Shown here one piece after another: positions 7,126-15,484 of a stretch of DNA of 64,000 nucleotides. The notes under the pieces are model-generated. The model saw nothing but the letters and a program-made list of their open reading frames with translations. It did no database searches and was not told the DNA's origin. Source of the DNA: Flavipsychrobacter sp. (GTDB lineage: Bacteria; Bacteroidota; Bacteroidia; Chitinophagales; Chitinophagaceae); contig JAWKLD010000001.1 of NCBI GenBank assembly GCA_041392855.1, positions 129,501 to 193,500 of the forward strand. Direction: 5' to 3'. The stretch's first letter is position 1; every line of letters begins with the position of its first letter. The position numbers and the translations under genes were made by a program.

Positions 7126-7305
7126 TTAGAGATTATTGTCTTTTTTAGTTGTTGTCTTTTTCTTTCTTCCAGCATCTTTCATGGCTTTGTCTATTAGCCA
7201 TTCCAGTTGCCCATTGACGCTACGAAACTCATCAGCTGCCCATTTCTCCAGCTCCTTATAAGTCTCTTCGTTCAATCGTAAAACAAAACTCTTTTTCTTA
7301 CCCAC
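7126..7305 (-). CDS. Arc-type ribbon-helix-helix DNA-binding protein (59 aa)
   Basis: 59 codons from a GTG start at 7305: KKKSFVLRLNEETYKELEKW, then AADEFRSVNGQLEWLIDKAM and a lysine-rich tail. The beta strand (SFVLRL) followed by two helices fits the Arc/MetJ ribbon-helix-helix fold, and proteins of this sequence type are regularly found beside SPFH genes in Bacteroidota. The start is 14 bp after the SPFH stop, so the two form an operon. It is likely a homodimeric DNA-binding protein. A direct repeat upstream of the SPFH gene (8207-8225) is a candidate target. Confidence 0.85.
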   Translation of the reverse strand: MGKKKSFVLRLNEETYKELEKWAADEFRSVNGQLEWLIDKAMKDAGRKKKTTTKKDNNL

Positions 7306-7319
7306 GTAACTTTAATGTT

Positions 7320-8183
7320 TTATTGATGAAGTGTGCCTGTATTGATAACAGGTTGTGTGTTTTTCTCTCCACACAGTACTACCAGCAAGTTGCTTACCAT
7401 TGTTGCTTTTTTGTCTTCATCAAGATCTACTATATCTTTTTTGTTTAATTCTGTTAGTGCCATTTCCACCATGCCCACAGCTCCTTCTACTATCTTATAC
7501 CTTGCTGCTACTATCGCAGTAGCCTGTTGTCTTTGTAGCATAGCTCCTGCTATTTCTTGAGCATATGCTAGATGACTAATACGTGCTTCCAGAATAGCTA
7601 TGCCTGCACTTTGTAGTCTATCAGTCAGTTCTTTTTCCAATAGTGCATTTACCTCTTCGCCTCCATCTCTAAGTGTTATCTTTGCTTCTTCATCTTCAAT
7701 ATTATCATAGGCAAAACCACCTGCAAGACTACGTACAGCAGCTTCACTTTGTGTCACTACAAACTCTTTATAGTTAGATACCTCATAGGCTGCTTTATAG
7801 CTGTCGGCAATTTTCCATACTACAACTGCTCCGATCTCAATAGGATTACCCATTTTATCATTCACTTTTAGGGTAGGCGTTGCTAGGTTTTGAGCACGTT
7901 GTGTCAGTTTTACTGTAGAGTATAGCGGATTGACAAAAAATAAGCCATTTGCTTTTACTGTGCCTACGTATTTACCAAAGAAGTTCAAGACTCTTATATG
8001 GTTAGGGTGTATCACCATTAGTCCTTTAAGTAAGAACACCATAATGATTATACTGAGTATACCCACGAATACCCATTCTATATTAGTATCTCCCATTGCA
8101 AAGAATACAATAGATAAGACTAGTAGAACTAGTGATAATAATAAGGCTAAATAGCCATTCATTGCTTTTACGTTTTTTTCCAT
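7320..8183 (-). CDS. SPFH/Band 7 membrane protein
   Basis: 287 aa. Two hydrophobic segments near residues 10-30 and 36-53 anchor the N-terminus. An SPFH domain then runs from about residue 55 (IHPNHIRVLNFFGKYVGTV) to about 230, including RAQNLATPTLKVNDKMGNP and the conserved LEARISHLAYAQEIAGAML. SPFH proteins (stomatin/flotillin/HflK relatives) oligomerise at membranes and often scaffold proteases or membrane domains. The exact role here is unknown. It is the first gene of a three-gene minus-strand cluster. Confidence 0.88.
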   Translation of the reverse strand: MEKNVKAMNGYLALLLSLVLLVLSIVFFAMGDTNIEWVFVGILSIIIMVFLLKGLMVIHPNHIRVLNFFGKYVGTVKANGLFFVNPLYSTVKLTQRAQNLATPTLKVNDKMGNPIEIGAVVVWKIADSYKAAYEVSNYKEFVVTQSEAAVRSLAGGFAYDNIEDEEAKITLRDGGEEVNALLEKELTDRLQSAGIAILEARISHLAYAQEIAGAMLQRQQATAIVAARYKIVEGAVGMVEMALTELNKKDIVDLDEDKKATMVSNLLVVLCGEKNTQPVINTGTLHQ

Positions 8184-8206
8184 TTATGTAGTTTTAGTTT
8201 ATTTGA

Positions 8207-8225
8207 AATGATATTATAATGATAT
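8207..8225. promoter_or_regulatory. Direct repeat AATGATAT x2 upstream of the SPFH gene
   Basis: AATGATAT occurs at 8207-8214 and again at 8218-8225, an 11-bp period (one helical turn), within a larger dyad ATTTGA...TCAAAT. It lies 24-42 bp upstream of the SPFH start. Ribbon-helix-helix repressors typically bind tandem short repeats one turn apart, so autoregulation by the product of 7126-7305 is possible. This is inference. Confidence 0.35.
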
Positions 8226-8312
8226 CAAATTAAATTATTTTTCTGATTCCACCAAAACTTTTCATTTCTAGAGGCAGAGCTACTCTTTTTCTTTTTACTT
8301 TTATAAATAGCA

Positions 8313-9449
8313 ATGAGATTTATAGATATACCTGGGCAACAAAAAGCTAAAGAAGGAATAATAGGCATGTGGCAGAACAACCATTTTCCTCATGCACTAC
8401 TACTTGTTGGTCGTGATGGAGTAGGCGGTTTGCCAATGGCATTAGCTATTGCACAGTATATTTTTTGTGAGAACAGGCAGGAAACGGACTCTTGTGGTGA
8501 ATGCGCTTCCTGTAGTAAAGTGAAAGGATTAGAACACCCCGATCTACACTTATCATTTCCCTCTATTTCTCCTAAGCCTGGTACAAAAGCAAGTAGTAAG
8601 CTTTTCATCAAAGATTTTAGAGAGTTTGTCCAGCAAACACCATACAGCTCTTCTTACGACTGGTTGCAGTTTATAAACGCGGAGAATAAACAAGGGAATA
8701 TTACGGCTGAAGAGTGCAGGACGATAATTGAAGACTTGAACTTAAAGTCGTATGAAGGGAAAGGTAAAGTGCAAATTGTATGGAGGCCGGAATATTTGGG
8801 TAAGGAGGGGAATATCTTACTTAAATTAATAGAAGAACCACCTGCGAATACTTTTTTGATATTTGTGGCGGAAGATCTGGAAGAGATATTGCCAACTATC
8901 TTGTCTCGAACACAGATAATAAGACTAGCTCCTATACCAGAAGTAGATATTGCTCAACGGTTTGTAGCCAAAGGGCTAGCTGATGAAGCAAGGGCAGCTC
9001 AAGTGGCACATATGTCTCATGGTAGCTATGCCGAGGCACTTAGATTGTTGCAACACGCTGGTAATGATTTGTTTGCAAGTGTAAGGACATTGTTCAATGC
9101 TATATTCACAAATAATGGCATTGCTCTGTCAAAATTTGCAGAAGAGTGGAGTAAGGAGGGGAGAGAGAAACAAAAGAATTTTTTACAATATAATATCCAA
9201 CTATTAGAGCAGGCTATAAGAGCTAAATACTTACCCGATCAAGAACCTTCTTTGCCTGAAGCAGAGTCTCAGTTTGTGAAAAAGCTGGCTTCTATGAATG
9301 TAAGTATTAATGTGTTTAATAATATGGTTGAGGAGATGACCGATACAATACATAAAGTAGAGCGTAATGCGCATAGCAAAACACAGCTACATGCACTAGC
9401 TATTAAGTTAGCTTATATTGTATCTAATAGACCAATACCTCAATTATAG
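8313..9449 (+). CDS. holB: DNA polymerase III delta' subunit
   Basis: 378-aa AAA+ clamp-loader protein. The N-terminus is FPHALLLVGRDGVGGLPMAL. The P-loop-like sequence GRDGVGG lacks the lysine, as in true delta' subunits, which do not hydrolyse ATP. A zinc module follows (CGECASCSKVKGLEHPD, residues ~64-80). The Walker B equivalent and sensor region are present as KLIEEPPANTFLIF and LPTILSRTQ. It works in the sliding-clamp loader of the replisome. Length and domain order fit delta' rather than gamma/tau. It is followed by ricT, as in many Bacteroidota. Confidence 0.88.
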   Translation: MRFIDIPGQQKAKEGIIGMWQNNHFPHALLLVGRDGVGGLPMALAIAQYIFCENRQETDSCGECASCSKVKGLEHPDLHLSFPSISPKPGTKASSKLFIKDFREFVQQTPYSSSYDWLQFINAENKQGNITAEECRTIIEDLNLKSYEGKGKVQIVWRPEYLGKEGNILLKLIEEPPANTFLIFVAEDLEEILPTILSRTQIIRLAPIPEVDIAQRFVAKGLADEARAAQVAHMSHGSYAEALRLLQHAGNDLFASVRTLFNAIFTNNGIALSKFAEEWSKEGREKQKNFLQYNIQLLEQAIRAKYLPDQEPSLPEAESQFVKKLASMNVSINVFNNMVEEMTDTIHKVERNAHSKTQLHALAIKLAYIVSNRPIPQL

Positions 9450-9599
9450 ACACTCTGCTGTTATATTGTTATTATATCTCCCTTTTTTTAGTATTTTCGC
9501 TAATTGTAGTTTTTTAATTATCAGGTAAGCTGAAAAGGTATCATAGGAATGAATGTTAAATGTGGATATCGGCTTACTGTCTTCATAAATATATAGTAA

Positions 9600-10988
9600 A
9601 TGGGATGTGGAAATTGTGGGTCTGGAGCTAATGGAAAACCCGGTGGATGTAAGAGCAATGGTGGATGTAGTAGTGGTGGATGTAACAGGTTGAATGTTTT
9701 TGATTGGCTAAGTACCCTGCCCTTACCTAGTGGGGCAAAACCGTATGATATAATAGAGTTATCTTTTAATAAAGGAAGTAGAAAGGATTTTTATAGAATT
9801 AATAGCTCTATTCTTCCTGCCAAAGGCGAAATGCTAGCTCTGGAAGGCGTAAGTGGCTTCGATGTAGGCCAGGTAAGTCTTACAGGTGAGCTAGTGAAGC
9901 TACAGCTGAAAAAGAATAACGTAAAAGAAGAAGAGGTTACTAAAAAGGTGCTGCGCACGGCAACGGAAGCAGATCTTGAAGCACGTGACAAGAACAAAGA
10001 AAAAGAATCTGATTTCTTAACTCGTGCCAGAGCAATAGCTCGTCAGTTAGATCTGGAGATGAAGCTTTGTGAAGTGGAGATCCAGGCTGATGGTAAAAAA
10101 GCAACCTTCTTTTATACTGCCGACCAGCGCGTTGACTTTAGAGAGTTGATCAAGCGTTATGCTTCAGATTTCAGGGTCAAGGTAGAAATGAAGCAGATAG
10201 GTGCTCGTCAGGAAAGTGGTAAAGTAGGAGGTATAGGTAGTTGTGGTAGAGAGCTTTGCTGTAGCACTTGGCTTACCGACTTCAAAAGTGTAAACACTGC
10301 TGCCGCTCGTTATCAAAACCTTTCTATCAATCAAACTAAACTTAGTGGTCAGTGTGGTAGGCTTAAATGCTGCCTTAACTTTGAGCTAGATACCTATATG
10401 GATGCCTTGAAGGTATTCCCTGAAAATATAGAGTACGTTGAAACTGTAAAAGGGAGAGCCAATCTTCAAAAGAGAGATATATTTAAGAACCTAATGTGGT
10501 TTAGCTATAGCGATAGCAATAAGCAGTATCCTCTAAGCATAGATCGCGTAAATGAAATATTAGCACTTAACAAGGCGGGTAAAAAAGCCGAGGAGCTACA
10601 ACCTGTAGAGCTGGAAGTAAGCAATGAGAAGCATGCCGCCAAAGTAGATATGGGCTTTGTGAACGATGTTGGCCAGATCAGTTTGCGCTCTCTTGAAAAA
10701 GGGAAGAAGAAAAAGAAAAAACGTCCAAGTGGAGGCGGCGGTGAAAGAAATGCCAGACCTCAAGGGCAAGGGAATAACAACAATAGGAGAAATGCTTCTG
10801 CGTCTTCACCATCTAATAAGCAAGGGCAAGGACAGGGCAAACAAGGTCAAGGACAACAAAAAGGACCAGCAAGACCTAGTAACAGAAATAACAATACTAA
10901 AAATAAGCCAGGTGGTAACAGTAACAGACCTGCTACTCAAAATAGAAGTAAACAGAGACCACCACAAAAGAAGAATGATACTAATTAA
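9600..10988 (+). CDS. ricT: PSP1/RicT-type protein with Cys-rich N-terminus and low-complexity tail
   Basis: 462 aa. The PSP1 core (about residues 45-330) carries the family cysteines GSCGRELCCSTWL and SGQCGRLKCCLNFE. In Bacillus, RicT (YaaT) works with RicA and RicF in a Fe-S complex affecting RNA processing and phosphorelay. The first 30 residues are a Gly/Cys-rich segment (MGCGNCGSGANGKPGG plus more CxxC-like pairs). The last 90 or so residues, from GKKKKKKRPSGGGG, are G/N/Q/K/R-rich and presumably disordered, possibly RNA-binding. The start ATG at 9600 is the only one before the Cys-rich segment. Confidence 0.85.
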   Translation: MGCGNCGSGANGKPGGCKSNGGCSSGGCNRLNVFDWLSTLPLPSGAKPYDIIELSFNKGSRKDFYRINSSILPAKGEMLALEGVSGFDVGQVSLTGELVKLQLKKNNVKEEEVTKKVLRTATEADLEARDKNKEKESDFLTRARAIARQLDLEMKLCEVEIQADGKKATFFYTADQRVDFRELIKRYASDFRVKVEMKQIGARQESGKVGGIGSCGRELCCSTWLTDFKSVNTAAARYQNLSINQTKLSGQCGRLKCCLNFELDTYMDALKVFPENIEYVETVKGRANLQKRDIFKNLMWFSYSDSNKQYPLSIDRVNEILALNKAGKKAEELQPVELEVSNEKHAAKVDMGFVNDVGQISLRSLEKGKKKKKKRPSGGGGERNARPQGQGNNNNRRNASASSPSNKQGQGQGKQGQGQQKGPARPSNRNNNTKNKPGGNSNRPATQNRSKQRPPQKKNDTN

Positions 10989-11016
10989 AAAAGAGGCTGC
11001 ATGCAGCCTCTTTTTT
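10987..11016. terminator. Bidirectional terminator between ricT and recQ
   Basis: Near-perfect palindrome with stem AAAAAGAGGCTGC and GCAGCCTCTTTTT meeting around an AT centre, with A-run on one side and T-run on the other. It lies between two convergent genes and serves both. Confidence 0.9.
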
Positions 11017-11038
11017 ACGGTATATACTTTTTGTATAG

Positions 11039-13261
11039 TTAGTTCGCAAATTCACTCATGAACTTGATACGCATCATTTGCAATTGTTCTATAGTCACGT
11101 TACTATCTCTAAATTCTTCATAAGCATCGTCCAAGTTATCATCTTCGCTCTCTCTGAAGTAGTCAGAGATATCCTCTTGCTCATACTCATCCAGCTCTTG
11201 ATCTAGAATGTAGTCTAGATTTAACTTAGTGCCACTAGCTACAATACTTTCCATTTCTGTTAGTAAGTCGTGAGCGCTGATGCCCTTATTTTTAGCTATA
11301 GTTTCAAGAGGTATCTTTTTGTCTATGTTCTGAATGATATACACCTTCATTCCACTTTTGTTGACAACGCTTCGCATAACAAAATCGTCAGGCTTTTCTA
11401 TATCATTCTCCTCTACATATTTTTCTATTAGTTGAATAAACTTCTTGCCAAAGCGCATTGCTTTGCCCTTACTTACTCCTTGTATGCGTTCTAGCTCATC
11501 AAGGGTAGTAGGATAGTTGGTGGCCATCTCGTCAAGTGAGTTCTCTAAGAAGATGACAAATGGTGGTAACCCTTTTTCTCTGGCAACATCTTTTCTTAGC
11601 TCTTTAAGCATCTCAAAGAGTACAGGGTCTGCACTGGCAGGTGCTCCTGCGTTTACCTCTTCTTCATCACTATCATCCTCTTTAAACTCGTGGTTCAATA
11701 CCACCATTATAGAGAATGGCTTTTTAAGGAATTTACGACCTCTGTCGGTTATTTTAAGCAAACCATATTCTTCGATGTCTTTTCGAAGAAGGCCTTCAAG
11801 CATCATTTGTCTTATTAATGAGTGCCAGAAGTTATCTTCCATTTCCATGATAAGACCTGAACCAAAAGATTTCAATTTATCATGTTTGAATGTCTTGATT
11901 TGTGGGTTTGATTTACCTAAGATTATATTTACTACATAGTCGATATTAAAACGCTCATCAAGTTCATTAACGGTGTCTAAAACTATTTTAGAACTGTCTC
12001 TTACTTCAAGCTTTTCTTTAGGATTATTACAGTTGTCACATTTGCCGCAATTGTCCTCTTTGTATTCTTCACCAAAATAGTGGAGCAATAATTTTCTTCT
12101 ACAAACACCACTTTCAGAATAAGCTACTGTTTCAGATATAAGTTGAGCACCCATTTCTCTTTCACTCAATGGCTTGTCCCTCATCAGGTGTTCAAGCTTC
12201 TGCACATCTTTATGAGAGTAATAAAGAATACAGTTACCCTCTAGTCCATCACGTCCTGCTCTACCTGTTTCTTGGTAGTAGTTCTCCAGAGATTTAGGGA
12301 TATTATAGTGCATCACAAACCTTACATCTGGCTTGTCAATGCCCATACCAAAAGCTATTGTGGCTACAATAACTTCCACCTCTTCCATTAGGAATTGGTC
12401 TTGGCGTTTAGCCCTTACATTAGCATCAAGACCTGCATGGTAGGCCACAGCGGTAATTCCGTTAGCCTGCAATGTACTGGCAAGCTCCTCCGTTGTTTTT
12501 CTATTCAGGGTATATATGATACCACTCTTGCCTTTGTTCTTTCGAATGTACTTAACTATGTTTTTAAGTACATTGGCTTTACTGCCTTTGGGCAGTATCT
12601 CGTAGTATAAATTTGCCCTGTTGAAGGACGAAATGAAAATATTCGGTTTTTTAAGGTCAAGGTTCTTCACAATATCATCTTGTACCTTAGGTGTTGCCGT
12701 AGCGGTAAGGGCAATGATAGGAATATCAGCATTGATCTGTTCGATCATTGCTCTCAATTTCCTGTATTCAGGTCTGAAATCATGTCCCCATTCTGAGATA
12801 CAGTGCGCCTCATCTACTGCAAAGAAAGAGATGCCTATCTGTGAGAAGAAATCTATGTTTTCTTGTTTTGTAAGCGTTTCGGGAGCTACATATAATATTT
12901 TAGTATGCCCTTGAACAATGTCTGACTTAACTTTCTTTTGTTGTGTTTTGCTTAATGTAGAGTTTAGGAAGTGTGCTATATCATCCTTGCTACAATAACT
13001 GCGTATCAGATCTACCTGATTCTTCATCAGTGCTATCAGTGGTGAGACCACAATAGCAATACCATCACTTACTAGTGCCGGTAGTTGATAACATAAAGAT
13101 TTACCGCCACCTGTTGGCATTATAACAAAAGTGTCTTTCCCTGAAAGAATACTTTTTATGATCTTTTCCTGGTCTCCTTTGAAACCCTCGAAACCAAAAT
13201 GCTCTAAAAGCGCTTTTTTAAGGTTCATTCTAGATTTTGTGGCAACTTTTCCTGCGTCCAT
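11039..13261 (-). CDS. recQ: ATP-dependent DNA helicase RecQ
   Basis: 740 aa with the complete RecQ layout. The helicase core has Walker A MPTGGGKSLCYQLP (Lys54), the DEAH box VDEAHCISEWGHDFRPEY and motif VI QETGRAGRDGLEG. A zinc-binding domain (CRRKLLLHYFG, then CGKCDNC) and winged-helix region follow. An HRDC domain is at about residues 530-610 (LPPFVIFLENSLDEMA, IQGVSKGKAMRFGKKF), and an acidic extension closes the protein. It unwinds DNA 3'-5' in recombinational repair and fork restart. The protein is longer than E. coli RecQ (about 610 aa) because of the C-terminal extension, which is usual for Bacteroidota RecQ. Confidence 0.95.
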   Translation of the reverse strand: MDAGKVATKSRMNLKKALLEHFGFEGFKGDQEKIIKSILSGKDTFVIMPTGGGKSLCYQLPALVSDGIAIVVSPLIALMKNQVDLIRSYCSKDDIAHFLNSTLSKTQQKKVKSDIVQGHTKILYVAPETLTKQENIDFFSQIGISFFAVDEAHCISEWGHDFRPEYRKLRAMIEQINADIPIIALTATATPKVQDDIVKNLDLKKPNIFISSFNRANLYYEILPKGSKANVLKNIVKYIRKNKGKSGIIYTLNRKTTEELASTLQANGITAVAYHAGLDANVRAKRQDQFLMEEVEVIVATIAFGMGIDKPDVRFVMHYNIPKSLENYYQETGRAGRDGLEGNCILYYSHKDVQKLEHLMRDKPLSEREMGAQLISETVAYSESGVCRRKLLLHYFGEEYKEDNCGKCDNCNNPKEKLEVRDSSKIVLDTVNELDERFNIDYVVNIILGKSNPQIKTFKHDKLKSFGSGLIMEMEDNFWHSLIRQMMLEGLLRKDIEEYGLLKITDRGRKFLKKPFSIMVVLNHEFKEDDSDEEEVNAGAPASADPVLFEMLKELRKDVAREKGLPPFVIFLENSLDEMATNYPTTLDELERIQGVSKGKAMRFGKKFIQLIEKYVEENDIEKPDDFVMRSVVNKSGMKVYIIQNIDKKIPLETIAKNKGISAHDLLTEMESIVASGTKLNLDYILDQELDEYEQEDISDYFRESEDDNLDDAYEEFRDSNVTIEQLQMMRIKFMSEFAN

Positions 13262-13500
13262 ACATTATTTAAAATACTAAAGTAAATGTCAGATCATCCA
13301 CAATGTTTAAAAGATTAATAAGAGTTTTATCACATAAGTAAAAGGTGACAGCACACGAATTTACAACTAACAAATTAAAAAACAGCGATATAAAATGCAA
13401 AGGTTTTCTAAAATATATTTAAAAAAAATTATGCATGTTTTATTGGTTATTACCCTTTTGGGAAAGGACTTTGATAGGAGTGCCTACAGCCGATTCGCAT

Positions 13501-14016
13501 TTATTTAAGCTTAGTAACTTGTAGTTTATCTGTACAGTTATCAAGTAGTTGTGTGATATCTTTATTTAAAATAGGATGAAGCAAATTTGGGGCAATTTCT
13601 TCAAGAGGAACTAGAGCAAAATTTCTTTTATGGATATAAGGGTGAGGTACAGTAAGGCGTTCTGTCTCTAAAATGATGTCATTGTAGAACAAGATGTCTA
13701 TATCTATAGTTCTTTGTCCCCATTTCAAGGTTCTTTCCCTGCCCAGTTGTTGCTCTATTGCTAATATGTTGTCTAACAGTTCTATAGGGGTAAGTTCTGT
13801 TTCTATAGCTATTGCCATGTTTAAGAAATCGGGTTGCTCCTCAATGCCCCATGCTGCTGTTTGGTAAAAGGCAGACTGCCGGGTTACATGGCCAACTTCT
13901 TTTTCTATATATTTTATGGCAGTAGATATCCACTGTTCTCTATCTCCCTCGTTACTACCTAGTAGTAAGTATGCTGTGTTTTTAGTGTTCAACTGCCCCT
14001 TATTTTGTTGCAACAT
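13501..14016 (-). CDS. folK: 2-amino-4-hydroxy-6-hydroxymethyldihydropteridine pyrophosphokinase
   Basis: 171-aa HPPK. It transfers pyrophosphate from ATP to 6-hydroxymethyl-7,8-dihydropterin in folate synthesis. Motifs visible are LLLGSNEGDR at the N-terminus, AAWGIEEQPDFLNMA, the catalytic RTIDIDILFYND (two Mg-binding Asp), and VPHPYIHKRNFALVPLEEIAP. The start at 14016 lies inside the end of the upstream methyltransferase gene (17-bp overlap), implying translational coupling. It is the last gene of a three-gene minus-strand operon. Confidence 0.94.
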   Translation of the reverse strand: MLQQNKGQLNTKNTAYLLLGSNEGDREQWISTAIKYIEKEVGHVTRQSAFYQTAAWGIEEQPDFLNMAIAIETELTPIELLDNILAIEQQLGRERTLKWGQRTIDIDILFYNDIILETERLTVPHPYIHKRNFALVPLEEIAPNLLHPILNKDITQLLDNCTDKLQVTKLK

Positions 14017-14791
14017 AAAATAGATAGTCGCCTAAATCATTTTCATAGTTTTCTATGATAGCGTCTATTGCGCCTGAGTTAATATCCTCCTCAAGTTTAG
14101 CTAAACCATTATTCAATTCTTCTTCTTCGACAAAAAGCCTAAAGCTGGATGCCCCACTTCTAACTTTGGGGTCTAAATATTTTTCTGGTTGATATTTATA
14201 AGCAAAAAGGAATAGGTCAGTTAGCTCTTCATGAACAAAGTATTTTTCTGTTGTTACATTGTTGAATCCATTGTTTAGTAGTAGCTCTGTCATCTTAGGG
14301 ATGCTAGGTACTAGGTCTCCTGATAACTTTATCATGTCAGGAAAATAATGTTTCAACCAATATCTGTCCATTTGTTCAGGAGCGAAGCTAAGGAATACAA
14401 AACGAGCCCCTGGTTTTGCTATTCTATTGAGTTCTTTCATCCCATCTGCTATACTATCCCAGTGGTGCATGGTAAAGGTTCCTATGCCCCCATCAAAATA
14501 ATTATCGTCAAAAGGTATGTTCTCAGCTTTAGCGCAAAGAAATGTTTTATCTGGATTGTTGGCTCTTGCTGCTTGAAGCATGGTTTCCGAAGGGTCAATA
14601 CCTAATAGATCTACACCCATATCGCTAAGTGCCCTAAAGTAGTTGCCCGTGCCACAGCCAATGTCTAAGTATTTTCCCTCAGTATCAGGAGATAGTAAAT
14701 GGTAAAGCCTGCCAGCTAGGTAGGGGTCTGCATTCCTAGTTGTATTATAGGTTGTGCCAATCGTATTATATACGGGGTTATTATCGCTCAT
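14000..14791 (-). CDS. Class I SAM-dependent methyltransferase
   Basis: 263 aa with a Rossmann-type methyltransferase domain. Motif I is YLDIGCGTGNYFRAL (about residues 37-51), followed by LLGIDPSETML, the post-I acidic loop, and FDGGIGTFTMHHWDSIADGM around motif IV. It resembles the Methyltransf_11/UbiE group. The substrate is unknown. Overlaps of 11 bp with the upstream gene and 17 bp with folK place it firmly in one operon, but neither neighbour points to a substrate. Confidence 0.82.
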   Translation of the reverse strand: MSDNNPVYNTIGTTYNTTRNADPYLAGRLYHLLSPDTEGKYLDIGCGTGNYFRALSDMGVDLLGIDPSETMLQAARANNPDKTFLCAKAENIPFDDNYFDGGIGTFTMHHWDSIADGMKELNRIAKPGARFVFLSFAPEQMDRYWLKHYFPDMIKLSGDLVPSIPKMTELLLNNGFNNVTTEKYFVHEELTDLFLFAYKYQPEKYLDPKVRSGASSFRLFVEEEELNNGLAKLEEDINSGAIDAIIENYENDLGDYLFYVATK

Positions 14792-15356
14792 AGTCTGGAA
14801 TTTCTTTGCGAAATATTTTAGCTAATCTTTTTTGTTCTTTAACCTCAAGTAGCGCTATTAGTTTAGAATAATCAGGGTGAAGTTTGCCAGATTGACTGCT
14901 GGTGAGAAAATGAGCAATATCCGCAATCGCTTTTTTATTGTAAAGGCTAATTGTTTGAATAAAAGTGTCTGCGTTGTGAAGAGCGATATGATATATGGTT
15001 TCTTGGAGATCATCTACAGGCCCAGCACTCCAAGTTAATAGTTCCGTGCTAATAGATAAACTCTTGTGTAGCGCCATGTCGGGATAGCTATTACTGGAAT
15101 GTTTAAAAGCCATCATATAGTCATGGCTATCATGGTATAGCTGGTCTTTTTCAGGAGCATTGAACATGTCCATGAAAACGTCTTTATTGTTAGGGAATGC
15201 ATCTATCAAACGCAAGTGCCATTCGGGAGCATCTTTTACCTCTTGATATTTTGTAAAGACTTTCTTTAGTCTGATAGACTCTTCAGAGAGTTGTTGTGCC
15301 CAAACATAATTTGTGCCTATGCACAAGATGAATAGTAAGCAATATAATCGCTTCAT
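14781..15356 (-). CDS. Secreted protein of unknown function
   Basis: 191 aa from the ATG at 15356, chosen because it gives a classical signal peptide (MKRLYCLLFILCIGTNYVWA, predicted cut before QQ). A longer in-frame start at 15437 would overlap the divergent sppA promoter. The mature part is mainly helical and contains RLKKVFTKYQEVKDAPEWH and HDSHDYMMAFKHSSNSYPD. No family is recognised. It is predicted to be periplasmic. It is the first gene of the operon leading to the methyltransferase and folK. Confidence 0.7.
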   Translation of the reverse strand: MKRLYCLLFILCIGTNYVWAQQLSEESIRLKKVFTKYQEVKDAPEWHLRLIDAFPNNKDVFMDMFNAPEKDQLYHDSHDYMMAFKHSSNSYPDMALHKSLSISTELLTWSAGPVDDLQETIYHIALHNADTFIQTISLYNKKAIADIAHFLTSSQSGKLHPDYSKLIALLEVKEQKRLAKIFRKEIPDYER

Positions 15357-15426
15357 AGAGTAAAAATAGGGAACCTGATTTAATAAATACCGTATAAAAT
15401 CACCCATTGGTAAAAAGATAAATATG

Positions 15427-15455
15427 TTGAACTTCAATTACCTCCTGTATATTTG
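15427..15455 (+). promoter_or_regulatory. Promoter of sppA
   Basis: TTG at 15427-15429, an 18-bp spacer, and TATATTTG at 15448-15455 (fits TAnnTTTG). The sppA start is 30 bases downstream. Confidence 0.65.
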
Positions 15456-15484
15456 CACCTATACAGTTTGAAAAGGAATATTCT

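Noticed and set aside
11517..11939. 140-codon plus-strand ORF inside recQ
   Set aside because: Complement of the HRDC and winged-helix coding region, Ser-rich translation, no promoter.
13262..13500. A small gene or RNA in the recQ-folK gap
   Set aside because: Only a 25-codon ORF running into the end of folK and AT-rich sequence; no RNA-like fold or conserved box recognised.
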